DNA of 62,547 bases from Bacillota bacterium (GTDB lineage: Bacteria; Bacillota; Clostridia; Clostridiales; Clostridiaceae): NCBI GenBank assembly GCA_021781745.1, contig JAJXWH010000031.1, positions 1 through 62,547 of the forward strand, in the 5' to 3' direction. Made by a program: the position numbers and the translations under genes. Positions 7,711-16,879 of this stretch are shown one piece after another. Positions within the stretch are counted from its first letter, which is position 1; every line of letters begins with the position of its first letter. The notes below the pieces were generated by a model. It searched no databases, was not told where the DNA came from, and saw only the letters and a list, made by a program, of their open reading frames with translations.

Positions 7711-8916
7711 TCATATTAACATTTTATCAAAAACTTTACAAAGTATATTAATCATATTATTTGTATCTTCTCTAGTTATTATTAGAGGGGGCATTAGACG
7801 AATTATTGAAGGTCTTGGTGAATTTATCAAAAGACCTTCTTTTAAACATTCATCAACAATTTCACTTCCATTGCTTCCAGGAAAGTCAAAAGCCAAAAGT
7901 AACCCCTTACCTCTTATATTATTAAATTTATATTTATCTTTTATCTCATTTAATTTTTCTATTATATATTCACCTTGAAGGTTAGCGTTATACGATAAAT
8001 TTTTATTTATAATTTCACCAACTACAGCTAGTCCAGCTGCCATGCCAAGTGGTTGCGCTGAATATGTTCCACCTTGATCGCCTGGTTCAAATATATTAAA
8101 TTCTTCTTTAACGAGTAGTGCAGATAATGGATACCCACCACCTATTCCTTTTGCTAATGTCATTATATCTGGTTCAATTCCATAATGCTCATAGGCAAAT
8201 AGCTTTCCCGTTCTGCCAAGTCCAGTTTGTACTTCATCAAAGATTAATAAAATTTTACGTTCTTTACATATATCTCTCAATGCTTTTATATAATCCTTGT
8301 TTAATTCATTAACTCCACCTTCACCTTGTATAGGCTCAAGCATAATTGCACATGTGTTTGGCGTTATAGCTGTTTTTATAGCTTCTAAATCATTTAATGG
8401 TACGTGCTTAAAGCCAGGTACCTTTGGTTCATATAAATCCTCCCAAATCTTTTTACCAGTTGCAGACATTGTAGCAAGAGTTCTGCCATGAAAGCTGTTA
8501 ATAGTAGTTATTATCTCATACGCACCATTAAGGTATCTTGCTCCATATTTTCTTGCCAACTTTATTGCCCCTTCATTTGCTTCTGACCCACTATTAGCAA
8601 AAAACACCCTATCAAAACAAGAATTATCAGTAATAAGTTTTGCAAATTCTATCATTGGTTTATTATAGTATGAAGGACTAGCATTTATTAATATTTTACT
8701 TTGATTAATCAACGCTTCTGTTAGAACCTTTGGGCAATGTCCCAATGCTGTAACTGCCCATCCCCCCATAAAATCAAGGTAGGATTTTCCTTCCGTATCC
8801 CATAAATAGACACCTTCTCCATGATCCATCACAATATCTGGACGTTTTGTGGTAAATAAAATTGATTTGTTTGCCTCTTCAAGAAATTCTTTTGTACTAT
8901 TTAATTTATTCTCCAT
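7711..8916 (-). CDS. Class III PLP-dependent aminotransferase (acetylornithine-type)
   Basis: A 401-aa fold-type I transaminase of the acetylornithine/succinylornithine/4-aminobutyrate group. Visible landmarks are the PLP-phosphate loop NSGSEANEGAIKLARK, NSFHGRTLATMSATGK, the cofactor-ring motif IFDEVQTGLGRTGK and the Schiff-base lysine in MTLAKGIGGGYP. It is full length for the family. The ATG at 8916 follows AAAGGTTC. It is the last gene of the minus-strand cluster and about 250 nt from the PPTase gene. No arg genes are nearby, so it more likely transfers an amino group to or from an intermediate of the cluster's product than to ornithine. Confidence 0.9.
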   Translation of the reverse strand: MENKLNSTKEFLEEANKSILFTTKRPDIVMDHGEGVYLWDTEGKSYLDFMGGWAVTALGHCPKVLTEALINQSKILINASPSYYNKPMIEFAKLITDNSCFDRVFFANSGSEANEGAIKLARKYGARYLNGAYEIITTINSFHGRTLATMSATGKKIWEDLYEPKVPGFKHVPLNDLEAIKTAITPNTCAIMLEPIQGEGGVNELNKDYIKALRDICKERKILLIFDEVQTGLGRTGKLFAYEHYGIEPDIMTLAKGIGGGYPLSALLVKEEFNIFEPGDQGGTYSAQPLGMAAGLAVVGEIINKNLSYNANLQGEYIIEKLNEIKDKYKFNNIRGKGLLLAFDFPGSNGSEIVDECLKEGLLINSPRPSIIRLMPPLIITREDTNNMINILCKVFDKMLI

Positions 8917-9172
8917 CAATATCAGAACCTTTCATATTTATTAAAATAATTATTATTAGAATGAAATTAACCTTATCTAAAGTTAGGTATTAAAAAACTG
9001 ACTGCAAATCCATTCCAACAATTCCCTTTTTATAATTATACATTTATTATTATAACTATTCAAGTTTTTTAAACTGTACAATCATTATATTAAATAGTCT
9101 TTTGACCAAGTCCGAAAACTTCATCATTAGCCTATGCATAAATATACAAAAATTCTTGTTACATTAATTAAC

Positions 9173-9721
9173 CTATATAATAACACACATATACATTCTT
9201 TTTTGTAGCAATACGGAAAATGATTTTAATGAAATTGCTAACCCTTTGCCACAGCACTTAATAAAACTTTCTTTCAATGTCCATATTTCATAAAACCTAT
9301 CTAATTGAATAGATACATTTGAATTAGTAATATACTCAAATTCATTTGTTGAAAAAACACTTTGGGCAATTTTTTTATAATTAATATATTTTATCTGTTC
9401 TATATCAATGCCTATAGGCCATTCACTAATTGCGCATGTAACATAGTTTCCAGAATAGGAAATATTAAAATTAAATGTAGGATAATTTTTCAAATATGGT
9501 TTTCCATATTTATTTTTTTCAAATATTATACACTTATTATTAATCCTTAATTCTTTAATAATTATGGTTCTTATTAAAATTTCACCAACTAATGTTCTTA
9601 TCATATTCTTTTTATCGGTAAAGCTTTGTATTTTACGTGCTTTTTCTTCATGTATATGTAACCATATACTATCTAGTTTTTCTTCATTACTATCTGAAAT
9701 TTTTACCATATAGATTTTCAT
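9173..9721 (-). CDS. Sfp-type 4'-phosphopantetheinyl transferase
   Basis: This enzyme loads the CoA-derived 4'-phosphopantetheine arm onto the carrier-protein serine. The magnesium/CoA motif GIDIE (about 104-108) and the second motif WTLKESFIKCCGKGL (about 147-161) are intact. The N-terminal NFNISYS segment stands where NFNISHS is usual. The protein is 182 aa, shorter than the usual 210-240 aa; it ends QKRMYMCVII soon after the second motif, so the C-terminal strands may be lost through a frameshift near an A-run. The natural client is the ACP encoded two genes upstream. The ATG at 9721 after GGTGAAACTT is preferred over an upstream GTG. Confidence 0.88.
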   Translation of the reverse strand: MKIYMVKISDSNEEKLDSIWLHIHEEKARKIQSFTDKKNMIRTLVGEILIRTIIIKELRINNKCIIFEKNKYGKPYLKNYPTFNFNISYSGNYVTCAISEWPIGIDIEQIKYINYKKIAQSVFSTNEFEYITNSNVSIQLDRFYEIWTLKESFIKCCGKGLAISLKSFSVLLQKRMYMCVII

Positions 9722-9761
9722 AAGTTTCACCGTTATAGAGTTTTTATCTATACATTTTTAT

Positions 9762-10349
9762 TTAATCATTATTTAGAAATTTCCCTTCCTCATATCCATT
9801 ACCAATTTTCTCTCCAAATGACCAGTATTCCCTTATGGCAGTACAATATATCAATAACTCCATTTCCTTCATATCAATATTGCCATTTCTATTTATTTTA
9901 TTTTCATCTACCAAAATATCGTCTATTTTAACTATATACATATTCATAGATTCAAATTCAATTTCCTTTACTACTTCCCCAATATAATGAAAACAACATT
10001 CATCTATTATTGGAACAGATCCTTTCTTTAAAAACTTAGGAGTCAATTCAGCCTTTTCAAACTTATTCACATCTTTTCCTGATACCAAACCACAAAAATC
10101 TACTTGTTTCATATTGGCTGTTGAAGTAAAATTTATAGTAACTTGCTTATTGGTCTTTAAATAATTACAAGAATGTCTTGATTTAGCTAATGTAAATGAT
10201 AGCATTGGTGGATTACAATTCACTAATCCAACTAATGCAACTGTTACAACATTATAATCTTCCTCACTACCAACAACAACCATGGCTATAGGTGCTGGAA
10301 AGCAAGCATTTCCTATTCCTAAACTTTTTTTCAATTTACTCTTACCCAT
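9762..10349 (-). CDS. Flavin reductase-like (FMN-binding split-barrel) protein
   Basis: A 195-aa member of the flavin reductase/DIM6-NTAB family. Features are the early PAPIAMVVVGSEEDYNVVTV strand pair, the NCNPPMLSFTLAKSRHSCNY FMN-contact region (S-x-R-x-S), and the later VDFCGLVSGKDVNKFEKAEL helix found in anaerobe homologues. The family binds FMN and passes electrons to oxygen-sensitive partners or reduces substrates directly. It sits between the ACP and PPTase genes and may give redox chemistry on a carrier-bound intermediate. The ATG at 10349 is correctly spaced from AGGAG; the earlier ATG overlaps it. Confidence 0.85.
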   Translation of the reverse strand: MGKSKLKKSLGIGNACFPAPIAMVVVGSEEDYNVVTVALVGLVNCNPPMLSFTLAKSRHSCNYLKTNKQVTINFTSTANMKQVDFCGLVSGKDVNKFEKAELTPKFLKKGSVPIIDECCFHYIGEVVKEIEFESMNMYIVKIDDILVDENKINRNGNIDMKEMELLIYCTAIREYWSFGEKIGNGYEEGKFLNND

Positions 10350-10377
10350 TTTATTCATCTCCTATATAATTATATTT

Positions 10378-10638
10378 TTATAATTGCTTTGCCTTGATTT
10401 CATGAAAAAATATAACTACATCTCTTACAGTTATAATCTTCGAAAAATCTACTTTTTCGCTTATTTCTAACATATCAACATTTGTCTTTTGTGCTAATTC
10501 GACCGCTAATGATATTAATTTAATTGAGTCCATTCCCAAATCGTCCTGCAACTTTGAATCCAAATTTATATTTTTAATATTCTTAACTAATGACTTAAGA
10601 ATTTTTAACACAATTTTTTCACTTTCCTCCAATTTCAT
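10378..10638 (-). CDS. Acyl carrier protein
   Basis: An 86-aa stand-alone carrier protein. The phosphopantetheine attachment serine is Ser38 in DDLGMDSIKL, preceded by helix I (VLKILKSLVKNIKNI) and followed by the helix with LAVELAQKTN. It has a perfect AGGAGATAAG site. It is distinct from a housekeeping FabD-cluster ACP because it is embedded among an acyl-adenylate ligase, a KAS III-like protein and a PPTase. It most likely tethers the intermediate of this pathway. Confidence 0.93.
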   Translation of the reverse strand: MKLEESEKIVLKILKSLVKNIKNINLDSKLQDDLGMDSIKLISLAVELAQKTNVDMLEISEKVDFSKIITVRDVVIFFHEIKAKQL

Positions 10639-10660
10639 CTTATCTCCTTTCTTTCAATTT

Positions 10661-11578
10661 TCAAACTTTAACTAAATTTAGTACTTCCTTTGCATTCTTA
10701 TAAAATAATTTTTCTAAATTTAAATCTGTTGTTATTTTGTTATTAGTTAAATAATCAACCCATTTTTTTTGACTACCAGAAAAACTAAACATCGGCCAAT
10801 CAGTTCCAAATAAAATTTTATTCGGTATGTTATTAAATAAAATATTAAGCTTATTATTCAATTTATTTTCATCATCTACTTCTGTTTGAAACGATGAAAT
10901 ATCTAAATACACATTTTCTCTTTCTTTAGCAAGCATTATCCCTGTTTCTTGTTCCTTTACTCCCGCATGTGCTAAAATAAATTTTGCTTCGCTATATATC
11001 TTTGATATCTTTCGAATAGCTTCTATATCAATACTCTCATTTCTTAATATTTCAAATGAATTACCTGTATGAATCAATATAGGTAATTTATTTTGATTAC
11101 ATATTTCATAATATGGATATAGTATAGAATCATCCAATTTGTAGCCACAAGGAGGATATAATTTCAGTCCAGAAAATCTATATTCTTTAATACTTTTTTC
11201 AAATATATCGAGACCACTTTTTCCTCTTCTAGGATCAATACCTGAAAATATTATAAATTTATCCGGATTAGCTTTTAAAATTTTGTAGTGAAACTCATGA
11301 ATTTGTTCTATCGACATCTCTGCTTCACCCAACTCATATCCTAAATCTAAAATTAAAATTACACTCTTCCCTATTCCTGCATCATTCATTTGCTCAATTA
11401 ATTTTTCACAATCCATATCATTTAGGGAGTTCTTCAATATATTTTCTATAAACATATTTTTTATTTTTGTATCTAATTTTCCAACATTAGGTAACTGTAT
11501 ATTTTTTACTAAACACGCTAAAAATTCACTTGGATATAGCTTGTGATAAGCTATATGCCCATGCATATCAATTATCAT
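10661..11578 (-). CDS. Amidohydrolase-2 family TIM-barrel hydrolase/decarboxylase
   Basis: A 305-aa metal-dependent hydrolase of the amidohydrolase-2 (ACMSD/gamma-resorcylate decarboxylase) superfamily. Metal and active-site motifs are the N-terminal DMHGH, GLKLYPPCGY, LIHTG, FILAHAGVKE and FGTDWPMF near the C terminus. Family members hydrolyse lactones or amides or decarboxylate beta-activated acids. In this cluster it could release or cyclise a product, or decarboxylate an acyl intermediate. The ATG at 11578 is favoured over the upstream GTG because of AGGAAA spacing. Confidence 0.85.
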   Translation of the reverse strand: MIIDMHGHIAYHKLYPSEFLACLVKNIQLPNVGKLDTKIKNMFIENILKNSLNDMDCEKLIEQMNDAGIGKSVILILDLGYELGEAEMSIEQIHEFHYKILKANPDKFIIFSGIDPRRGKSGLDIFEKSIKEYRFSGLKLYPPCGYKLDDSILYPYYEICNQNKLPILIHTGNSFEILRNESIDIEAIRKISKIYSEAKFILAHAGVKEQETGIMLAKERENVYLDISSFQTEVDDENKLNNKLNILFNNIPNKILFGTDWPMFSFSGSQKKWVDYLTNNKITTDLNLEKLFYKNAKEVLNLVKV

Positions 11579-11607
11579 ATTTATCACACTTTCCTAACAA
11601 AATTATA

Positions 11608-13194
11608 TTAACTATAAATTTTCATCAGCTGATTTTTATAAGTTTCATATATCTTAGTACGATTTAATTTCATACTATTTGAAATCATTTTATTACTAAT
11701 ATTAAAATCCTCTTTTGCTATAACAAATCTTTTTATCTTTGCATGATCAGGTAGCTTTTTATTAATTTTTTTAATTTCATTTTCAATGTTTTCTAATGCA
11801 ACATTGTTATCATTTTTTACAATAACAGCTGTTAAAAATGATTCTCCTTCTCCAAAAACTGCTGCTTGCTTTATATAATTTCCATTGCTAAATTCATTCT
11901 CTACAATACCTGGATGTACCTTTTTCCCATTAGATAATACTATCATTTCTTTAATTCTTCCTTTTATATATAAAAAACCGTCTTTATCTACATATCCTAT
12001 ATCACCTGTTGCCACATAACCTTCTTCTTTAAAAACTTGATTATTTTCAATTTCAGAAGCATTAAAATAACTTTTAGCCCAGGGCATTTCACTATTAACT
12101 AAAATTTGTCCATTTTCATCAAAACGTATTTTCTTACCTGATAATGGTTTACCAACACTCCCCATTTTATAGTTTCTAGGATAATTTATACTAATTGGTC
12201 CCAGCTCACTCATTCCATATACTTCATACAATGTTATCCCAGCATAATTATAAAATTTTAATACATTTTTACTAATTGCAGCACCGCCAGTAACGAGTAT
12301 TCTCATTTTTCCGCCCCAAAAATCTATTAACGGTTTTAGAAATTTTCCTCTTAATTTTTCTTTAATTCTTTTTGGCATTAATGCTTGTATTAAAAGAAAC
12401 ATTTTAAAAATAATATAATTTTTAACAGAAGATTTTATTGACCCGTAAACAACATTGTAAATGCTTTGATAAAAATAAGGGATTGCTACTAAAATTGTAG
12501 GTTTATCTATTTGTAATGCCTTAATAACATTTTCTGGAGGTGTCATTACCATATTAAACTTTAATAATATGGCTCCATAAACATACAATCTTTGTAATAT
12601 ATGAGAAAGCGGTAAAAACATTATAATTTTATCATTACTATTTACTTTAAATAGCTTTTCTAAGTTAAATACAAAATCCTCTATTATCTCACTTTTCAAT
12701 TCAATCGCCTTTGGAGTTCCTGTTGTACCAGATGTAAAAATCATTGTAAAAACTTCATCTTTTGATGAGAATTCTTTATACTCCCTCTGTTTTACTTTTT
12801 CTAAATCCAATTGTTTTATAACATTAGATATTTCAATTACTTTTCCTTTACATGTAATATTTTTAATATATTTATCATCTACACATAAAATTTCCAATTT
12901 ATACCTACTAAATATATCATCTAATTCATTTTCAAAATTACTAGTATGAAATGCAGCAACTACTATTCCTCCTAATATACATGCTAAATCTAATACAACC
13001 CAAGCATAACTATTTTCTGCTAAAATACCAATACGATCACCTTTTTTTAAATTTTGCTCGGTTAGAAAGTTTAATACTTTTATAACATCAATATATAATT
13101 CTGAAAAATATTTTTTATACTTTTTTCCATTTTCATAATACTCAAAAGTATTTGAATTATTATATTTTAATGTACTTACCATATTTTCTTTCAT
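11608..13194 (-). CDS. AMP-dependent acyl-CoA/acyl-ACP ligase (FadD-like)
   Basis: A 528-aa ANL-superfamily adenylating enzyme. P-loop-like motif TSGTTGTPK lies at about 154-162, the core YGMSELGPI follows, then the hinge aspartate in ATGDIGYVDKDGFLYIKGR and the C-terminal GKKVHPGIVE. Together with the adjacent ACP it most plausibly activates a carboxylic acid as its acyl-AMP and loads it onto the carrier or CoA. It resembles long-chain fatty acid ligases in the central amphipathic segment LILLKFN. The start is well supported by GGGAGGGGATACAAT. Confidence 0.9.
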   Translation of the reverse strand: MKENMVSTLKYNNSNTFEYYENGKKYKKYFSELYIDVIKVLNFLTEQNLKKGDRIGILAENSYAWVVLDLACILGGIVVAAFHTSNFENELDDIFSRYKLEILCVDDKYIKNITCKGKVIEISNVIKQLDLEKVKQREYKEFSSKDEVFTMIFTSGTTGTPKAIELKSEIIEDFVFNLEKLFKVNSNDKIIMFLPLSHILQRLYVYGAILLKFNMVMTPPENVIKALQIDKPTILVAIPYFYQSIYNVVYGSIKSSVKNYIIFKMFLLIQALMPKRIKEKLRGKFLKPLIDFWGGKMRILVTGGAAISKNVLKFYNYAGITLYEVYGMSELGPISINYPRNYKMGSVGKPLSGKKIRFDENGQILVNSEMPWAKSYFNASEIENNQVFKEEGYVATGDIGYVDKDGFLYIKGRIKEMIVLSNGKKVHPGIVENEFSNGNYIKQAAVFGEGESFLTAVIVKNDNNVALENIENEIKKINKKLPDHAKIKRFVIAKEDFNISNKMISNSMKLNRTKIYETYKNQLMKIYS

Positions 13195-13237
13195 ATTGTA
13201 TCCCCTCCCAAATAACTTTAGCTTTTTAAACTAATTT

Positions 13238-14221
13238 CTAGTTTGTGGATTTTAATAACACTGCGCCATAATTAAAATCTTCACCGAAAGCACCCATTCC
13301 AAACAATAAAATATAGCTTCCCTTAGGAATTTGATATTTATTTAAAAAATCCGCTAAATTACGTATAATATCTACATCTCCACAATGGCCACCATTTGGT
13401 ATATTGTCTAAAAACATTTTTTTAGTTTCTAAATTTAGCATTTTACCATATACATTTACATAGACACAATAATTAATATTTTGCGGAATAACGCCAAAAA
13501 TATCATTCATTCTTAATTTGTTCTTACCTAATAAACACTTAATTGCCTTTACTTGTTGGATAATATTATCAAATTTATTTATCTTCTTTTTTATATTGCA
13601 ATAACTATTAAAACTTGCGGTACCATCTGAAAGAAAATTATAATCCACTACTTCATATAAGGCCATATCACTTTTAATAGCTATAATTCCTGCTCCATCT
13701 CCTCCTATCGCAAATCCCATATTTCTATCTTCCATATTTTTTAAAAAGTTTGATGATATTATGATCACATACTTTCCTATAGTTCCCAAAAGCAATTTTT
13801 GCGCCATACCTATACTCCAAATAGTTGTTATACATTGCTGATTTGAAATTATAATTGAAGCATTGCTAAGTTTATATTTTTTTTGTAAATAATATGGAAT
13901 TATAACTCGCCCCTCTGAATTAATATCAGGATATGCATATGAATTTTTTGGATCGGCATAAATCATACAATTTATATCATCAGGGTTAATTTTTGTTTTA
14001 TCAAAGAACTTTGAAATCATATTAGAAAAAATATCTACATGATCTTGGCTTTCTTCAATAGATATTTTATTCATTTTACTTTGACTGCAAAAATCAATAC
14101 AGTATTCTTCATTAGTTTTAAAGTTAGAAGGTAAAATAAAATTATTTGCTTCTTTAATAACATCTTGTACAGTTATTCGCTTTTTCGGCAAATAATAATC
14201 TACATAAAATACACTTGCCAT
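13238..14221 (-). CDS. Thiolase-superfamily KAS III-like protein with altered active site
   Basis: A 327-aa FabH/HMG-CoA-synthase-like fold. The nucleophile is kept as Cys130 in ISNQQCITTIWS, and the GGDGAGIIAI glycine loop is present. The region that normally holds P-H-Q-A-N reads VIPQNINY, so Gln247 appears where the catalytic His is expected. The Asn-loop region reads IPNGGHCGD (Asn276, His279). Condensing enzymes with altered triads are known acyltransferases or non-decarboxylating C-C bond enzymes (the CerJ/ChlB3/DpsC/BioZ variants). Here it lies between the acyl ligase and the GNAT gene and may transfer an acyl group rather than perform decarboxylative condensation. Confidence 0.8.
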   Translation of the reverse strand: MASVFYVDYYLPKKRITVQDVIKEANNFILPSNFKTNEEYCIDFCSQSKMNKISIEESQDHVDIFSNMISKFFDKTKINPDDINCMIYADPKNSYAYPDINSEGRVIIPYYLQKKYKLSNASIIISNQQCITTIWSIGMAQKLLLGTIGKYVIIISSNFLKNMEDRNMGFAIGGDGAGIIAIKSDMALYEVVDYNFLSDGTASFNSYCNIKKKINKFDNIIQQVKAIKCLLGKNKLRMNDIFGVIPQNINYCVYVNVYGKMLNLETKKMFLDNIPNGGHCGDVDIIRNLADFLNKYQIPKGSYILLFGMGAFGEDFNYGAVLLKSTN

Positions 14222-14285
14222 ATATTTTCCACCACTAATTCAATTTAAATTTTAATATACTATTACATAAAAATAATTTATTATT

Positions 14286-15344
14286 TTATAAATCTATACC
14301 TCTTATGATTGTTGGCATATTGTCACTAATACAATATTTAAATGTTTTATAGTAAACATTATATGGTATATTAATATGAAAAAATTCTTTTAAATTCTTG
14401 CTAAGAATGTTATCTTTATCAAAGGTAAAGCATATTTGTTCAATGCCCTTATCTAATGCGATATTATTAATATATTTAAGTATTTCCGAAAAATCTTCTG
14501 GTCTCCTGAAAGCAAAATGTGTAAGACATAATTGTTTTAACAATTCACCTTTTTGTGGTATTCTCGGAGCTTTATGACAAATATTAATAAAGTTCAGTAC
14601 AGTGCCTAAAATTTTTAATTTTATATTAATTGCTTTCACAGTTATTCTTGTAACTTCACTCCAATCCCAAAACGCTATAAAAGATGCAAGCTTTTCTGAT
14701 TCTTCTAAAATTAATATATTATTAATATCAAATTCAGGAATTCGCTCGATTTCTTTAATAAATTTTTCTTTTGTTAAGTGTTCATATAAATCATAATTAC
14801 TCCAATTATCATTTAACATATCTACAATTGCTTCTACGTCAGCCATTGTTGCATAACGAGCTCTATATTTATTTTTGTCTAAATTATGCATTCTTTTATA
14901 AACAGGTAAATAAGGCATAATAGAATTACATTTTAATTTATAACCATGATTTTCATATAATTTCATACAAGCCACATTATCATTCATTACTACAAAATAT
15001 GATATATCTACATTATTTTGAATCATATATTTTTCAACATGCTCGTAAAGTTTGCTTCCTATGCCCTTTTGCCTTTGTTTTGGTGAAACAAACATTTGAA
15101 ATAAATATCCTGAATTAACTACTTTACCACTTATCGTAACATCTCTTAATGCGCATGCTATAGAGCCTAATATATCTCCATTCTCAATTAAAACAAAAAC
15201 CTTATACTGTTCATACGCCTTGACTCTTGCAAAAAAATCCGGTTCATTTACCGTAGTTATCATAATATTTTCACCAGTAGTACATTGTTGCTGTAGACTT
15301 TGTAATTTACTTGAATCTTCTACTGTTGCTTCTCGAATTAACAT
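14286..15344 (-). CDS. Two-domain GNAT-type N-acyltransferase
   Basis: A 352-aa protein. The N-terminal half (about 1-160) is a clear GNAT domain with the acetyl-CoA loop QMFVSPKQRQKGIGSKLYEH and the later VACMKLYENHGYK. The C-terminal half starts a second GNAT-like fold (RARYATMADVEAIVDMLND) but its cofactor loop is not obvious, so it may be a degenerate second domain that helps bind substrate. The ATG at 15344, after GGTGGTGTGAA, is preferred to the upstream ATG that gives MQDWWCE. It is separated from the PP-loop gene by 150 nt that include an inverted repeat. Confidence 0.82.
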   Translation of the reverse strand: MLIREATVEDSSKLQSLQQQCTTGENIMITTVNEPDFFARVKAYEQYKVFVLIENGDILGSIACALRDVTISGKVVNSGYLFQMFVSPKQRQKGIGSKLYEHVEKYMIQNNVDISYFVVMNDNVACMKLYENHGYKLKCNSIMPYLPVYKRMHNLDKNKYRARYATMADVEAIVDMLNDNWSNYDLYEHLTKEKFIKEIERIPEFDINNILILEESEKLASFIAFWDWSEVTRITVKAINIKLKILGTVLNFINICHKAPRIPQKGELLKQLCLTHFAFRRPEDFSEILKYINNIALDKGIEQICFTFDKDNILSKNLKEFFHINIPYNVYYKTFKYCISDNMPTIIRGIDL

Positions 15345-15434
15345 TTCACACCACCAATCTTGCATAAGCTAATTTACTAGATTTTTATCCCCTTAGTTTT
15401 TCATAAAAAAGTGATTTCAGTATTCACTAAGTAA

Positions 15435-15467
15435 GATATACACAATAATTACATTATTGTGTATATC
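15435..15467. repeat. Perfect inverted repeat inside the cluster
   Basis: GATATACACAATAAT pairs with ATTATTGTGTATATC around ACA-type loop bases. No U-run follows on the minus strand, so it is less likely to be a strong terminator; it may be an RNA processing or stabilising hairpin, or a regulator site that sets downstream expression between the PP-loop and GNAT genes. Confidence 0.6.
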
Positions 15468-15494
15468 ATTATAGAAGTAATCTAAGAATAATTA

Positions 15495-16499
15495 TTATTT
15501 TATTGAAATTCTCTTTTTAAATCGTTCTACCACTTCAGTATTAATATTTTTAAATTCTTGCTCTTCTTCTTTCATAATTTTCATAGCCTCTTCACGTGTA
15601 ATTAATCCTTCTCTCACTGAAACAGCTATATCACCTGTAACAAACGGAAAGTTATTTTGTTGTAAAAAAAAGTGTTCAGCTAATGAATGAGCCCAGCAAT
15701 CTGGATGTTTTACTCCATCCTTTGGACGTTCCCATCCTATTTTTTCTTCTAAAAAGTCTTTTATTGAATCTTCATTATATGGATGATACATAAAATAAGA
15801 TAGACTTTCTACTCTAACATCATCTAAATAATCAACAAACATAGCTTGTTCTATCTGTTTCAATATCTTCTCATCAACCATATTTCTCATAATATATTCA
15901 AATTCTCTAAGACAACTTGGATTCTCGTAAGGTTCAAGCATGGTTGTAGATGTTGCTAACTGTAATACTTGACCTCTTGTGCGTCCATTAATTATAATTG
16001 GAATTTTTTTCTCATATGCTGTTAAAAAGCTATTATAATGTACATAATGCCCACATACTAAACAGAAGTTTTTCATAGCTCCAACTGCCATTGAATAATT
16101 CTTTCTTAGAAAACTATCTTTAGCTGTAAATTTAATAAAATCCACATCTAACTTTTCTATTAAATTTTTTACATTATTATCCATATATTCAGTACAAAAT
16201 CCATTATCATAATTGAAAGCCAACACTCTCATATTGTATTTATTCTTTAGTTGATAAACAATGTATGAACTATCTTTTCCACCACTTATTCCAACGAGAC
16301 AATCATACCTAGCTCCATTTTCTTTAGCCTTAATTTTCGCCTGTTCAAGTTTTTCTACAAATTTTTTCTCTAATTCATTAAAATTAGTTAATTCATTTTT
16401 ATGTTCATCATAAAAATTGCAATAATTGCATACTCCGTCAGAGTTAATTATTATATTATTATATGTTTCAGGTAAATTGCACTTCTTACAGGTTTTCAT
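15495..16499 (-). CDS. PP-loop ATPase of the N-acetyl sugar amidotransferase type
   Basis: A 334-aa adenine-nucleotide alpha-hydrolase with the PP-loop SGGKDSS at residues 72-78. N-terminal zinc-type cysteine pairs are C4-x2-C7 and C24-x2-C27, with a further C146-x2-C149 pair in FCLVCGHYVHY and the substrate loop NGRTRGQ. This is the arrangement of WbpG/LegG-like amidotransferases and of related sulfur-transferring PP-loop enzymes. Such proteins adenylate a carbonyl or phosphate and replace it with nitrogen or sulfur. No HisH/HisF-like glutaminase partner was seen. In this cluster it may make an amide, amidine or thioamide group. Confidence 0.85.
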   Translation of the reverse strand: MKTCKKCNLPETYNNIIINSDGVCNYCNFYDEHKNELTNFNELEKKFVEKLEQAKIKAKENGARYDCLVGISGGKDSSYIVYQLKNKYNMRVLAFNYDNGFCTEYMDNNVKNLIEKLDVDFIKFTAKDSFLRKNYSMAVGAMKNFCLVCGHYVHYNSFLTAYEKKIPIIINGRTRGQVLQLATSTTMLEPYENPSCLREFEYIMRNMVDEKILKQIEQAMFVDYLDDVRVESLSYFMYHPYNEDSIKDFLEEKIGWERPKDGVKHPDCWAHSLAEHFFLQQNNFPFVTGDIAVSVREGLITREEAMKIMKEEEQEFKNINTEVVERFKKRISIK

Positions 16500-16546
16500 A
16501 AATTTTCCTTCCCTTCAATTGTTTATTCAATTTAGTAATAACCAAT

Positions 16547-16741
16547 TTATCTTTTCTTTAAAATTTCAGAAACTAGTTCTCCATTAATTGAAAAATTATC
16601 AAGTTCATTCTCTCTTACTATAACTGTAACAAATTCTCTAGGTGCTTTAGAAATTTCACATATTATATCTGTCATTTTTTCACAAAGTATCGCTTTACTT
16701 TCCCTTGTTAATTTACTTGTATCTACTGTTATTACTGGCAT
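16547..16741 (-). CDS. 4-oxalocrotonate tautomerase family enzyme
   Basis: A 64-aa tautomerase. After Met removal the catalytic amino-terminal proline is Pro1 in MPVITVDTSKL; the protein also has the family's VTVIVREN strand and N-terminal-type arginine in TRESK. The start at 16741 is required because it exposes this proline and lies behind AGGAG; an upstream in-frame ATG at 16759 would bury it. The enzyme catalyses keto-enol tautomerisation or dehalogenation of small acids. It lies between the NifB-like and PP-loop genes. Confidence 0.9.
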   Translation of the reverse strand: MPVITVDTSKLTRESKAILCEKMTDIICEISKAPREFVTVIVRENELDNFSINGELVSEILKKR

Positions 16742-16879
16742 AATATTACCACTCCTCATAAAATTATTATTTTTATTTATTAATTATTAAATAAATTTTC
16801 ATATTTTTATATTTTTTTACAATAAAATCACACAACGTAACACCATAAAATATATGAAATATTGCATTGTATAATTAAT

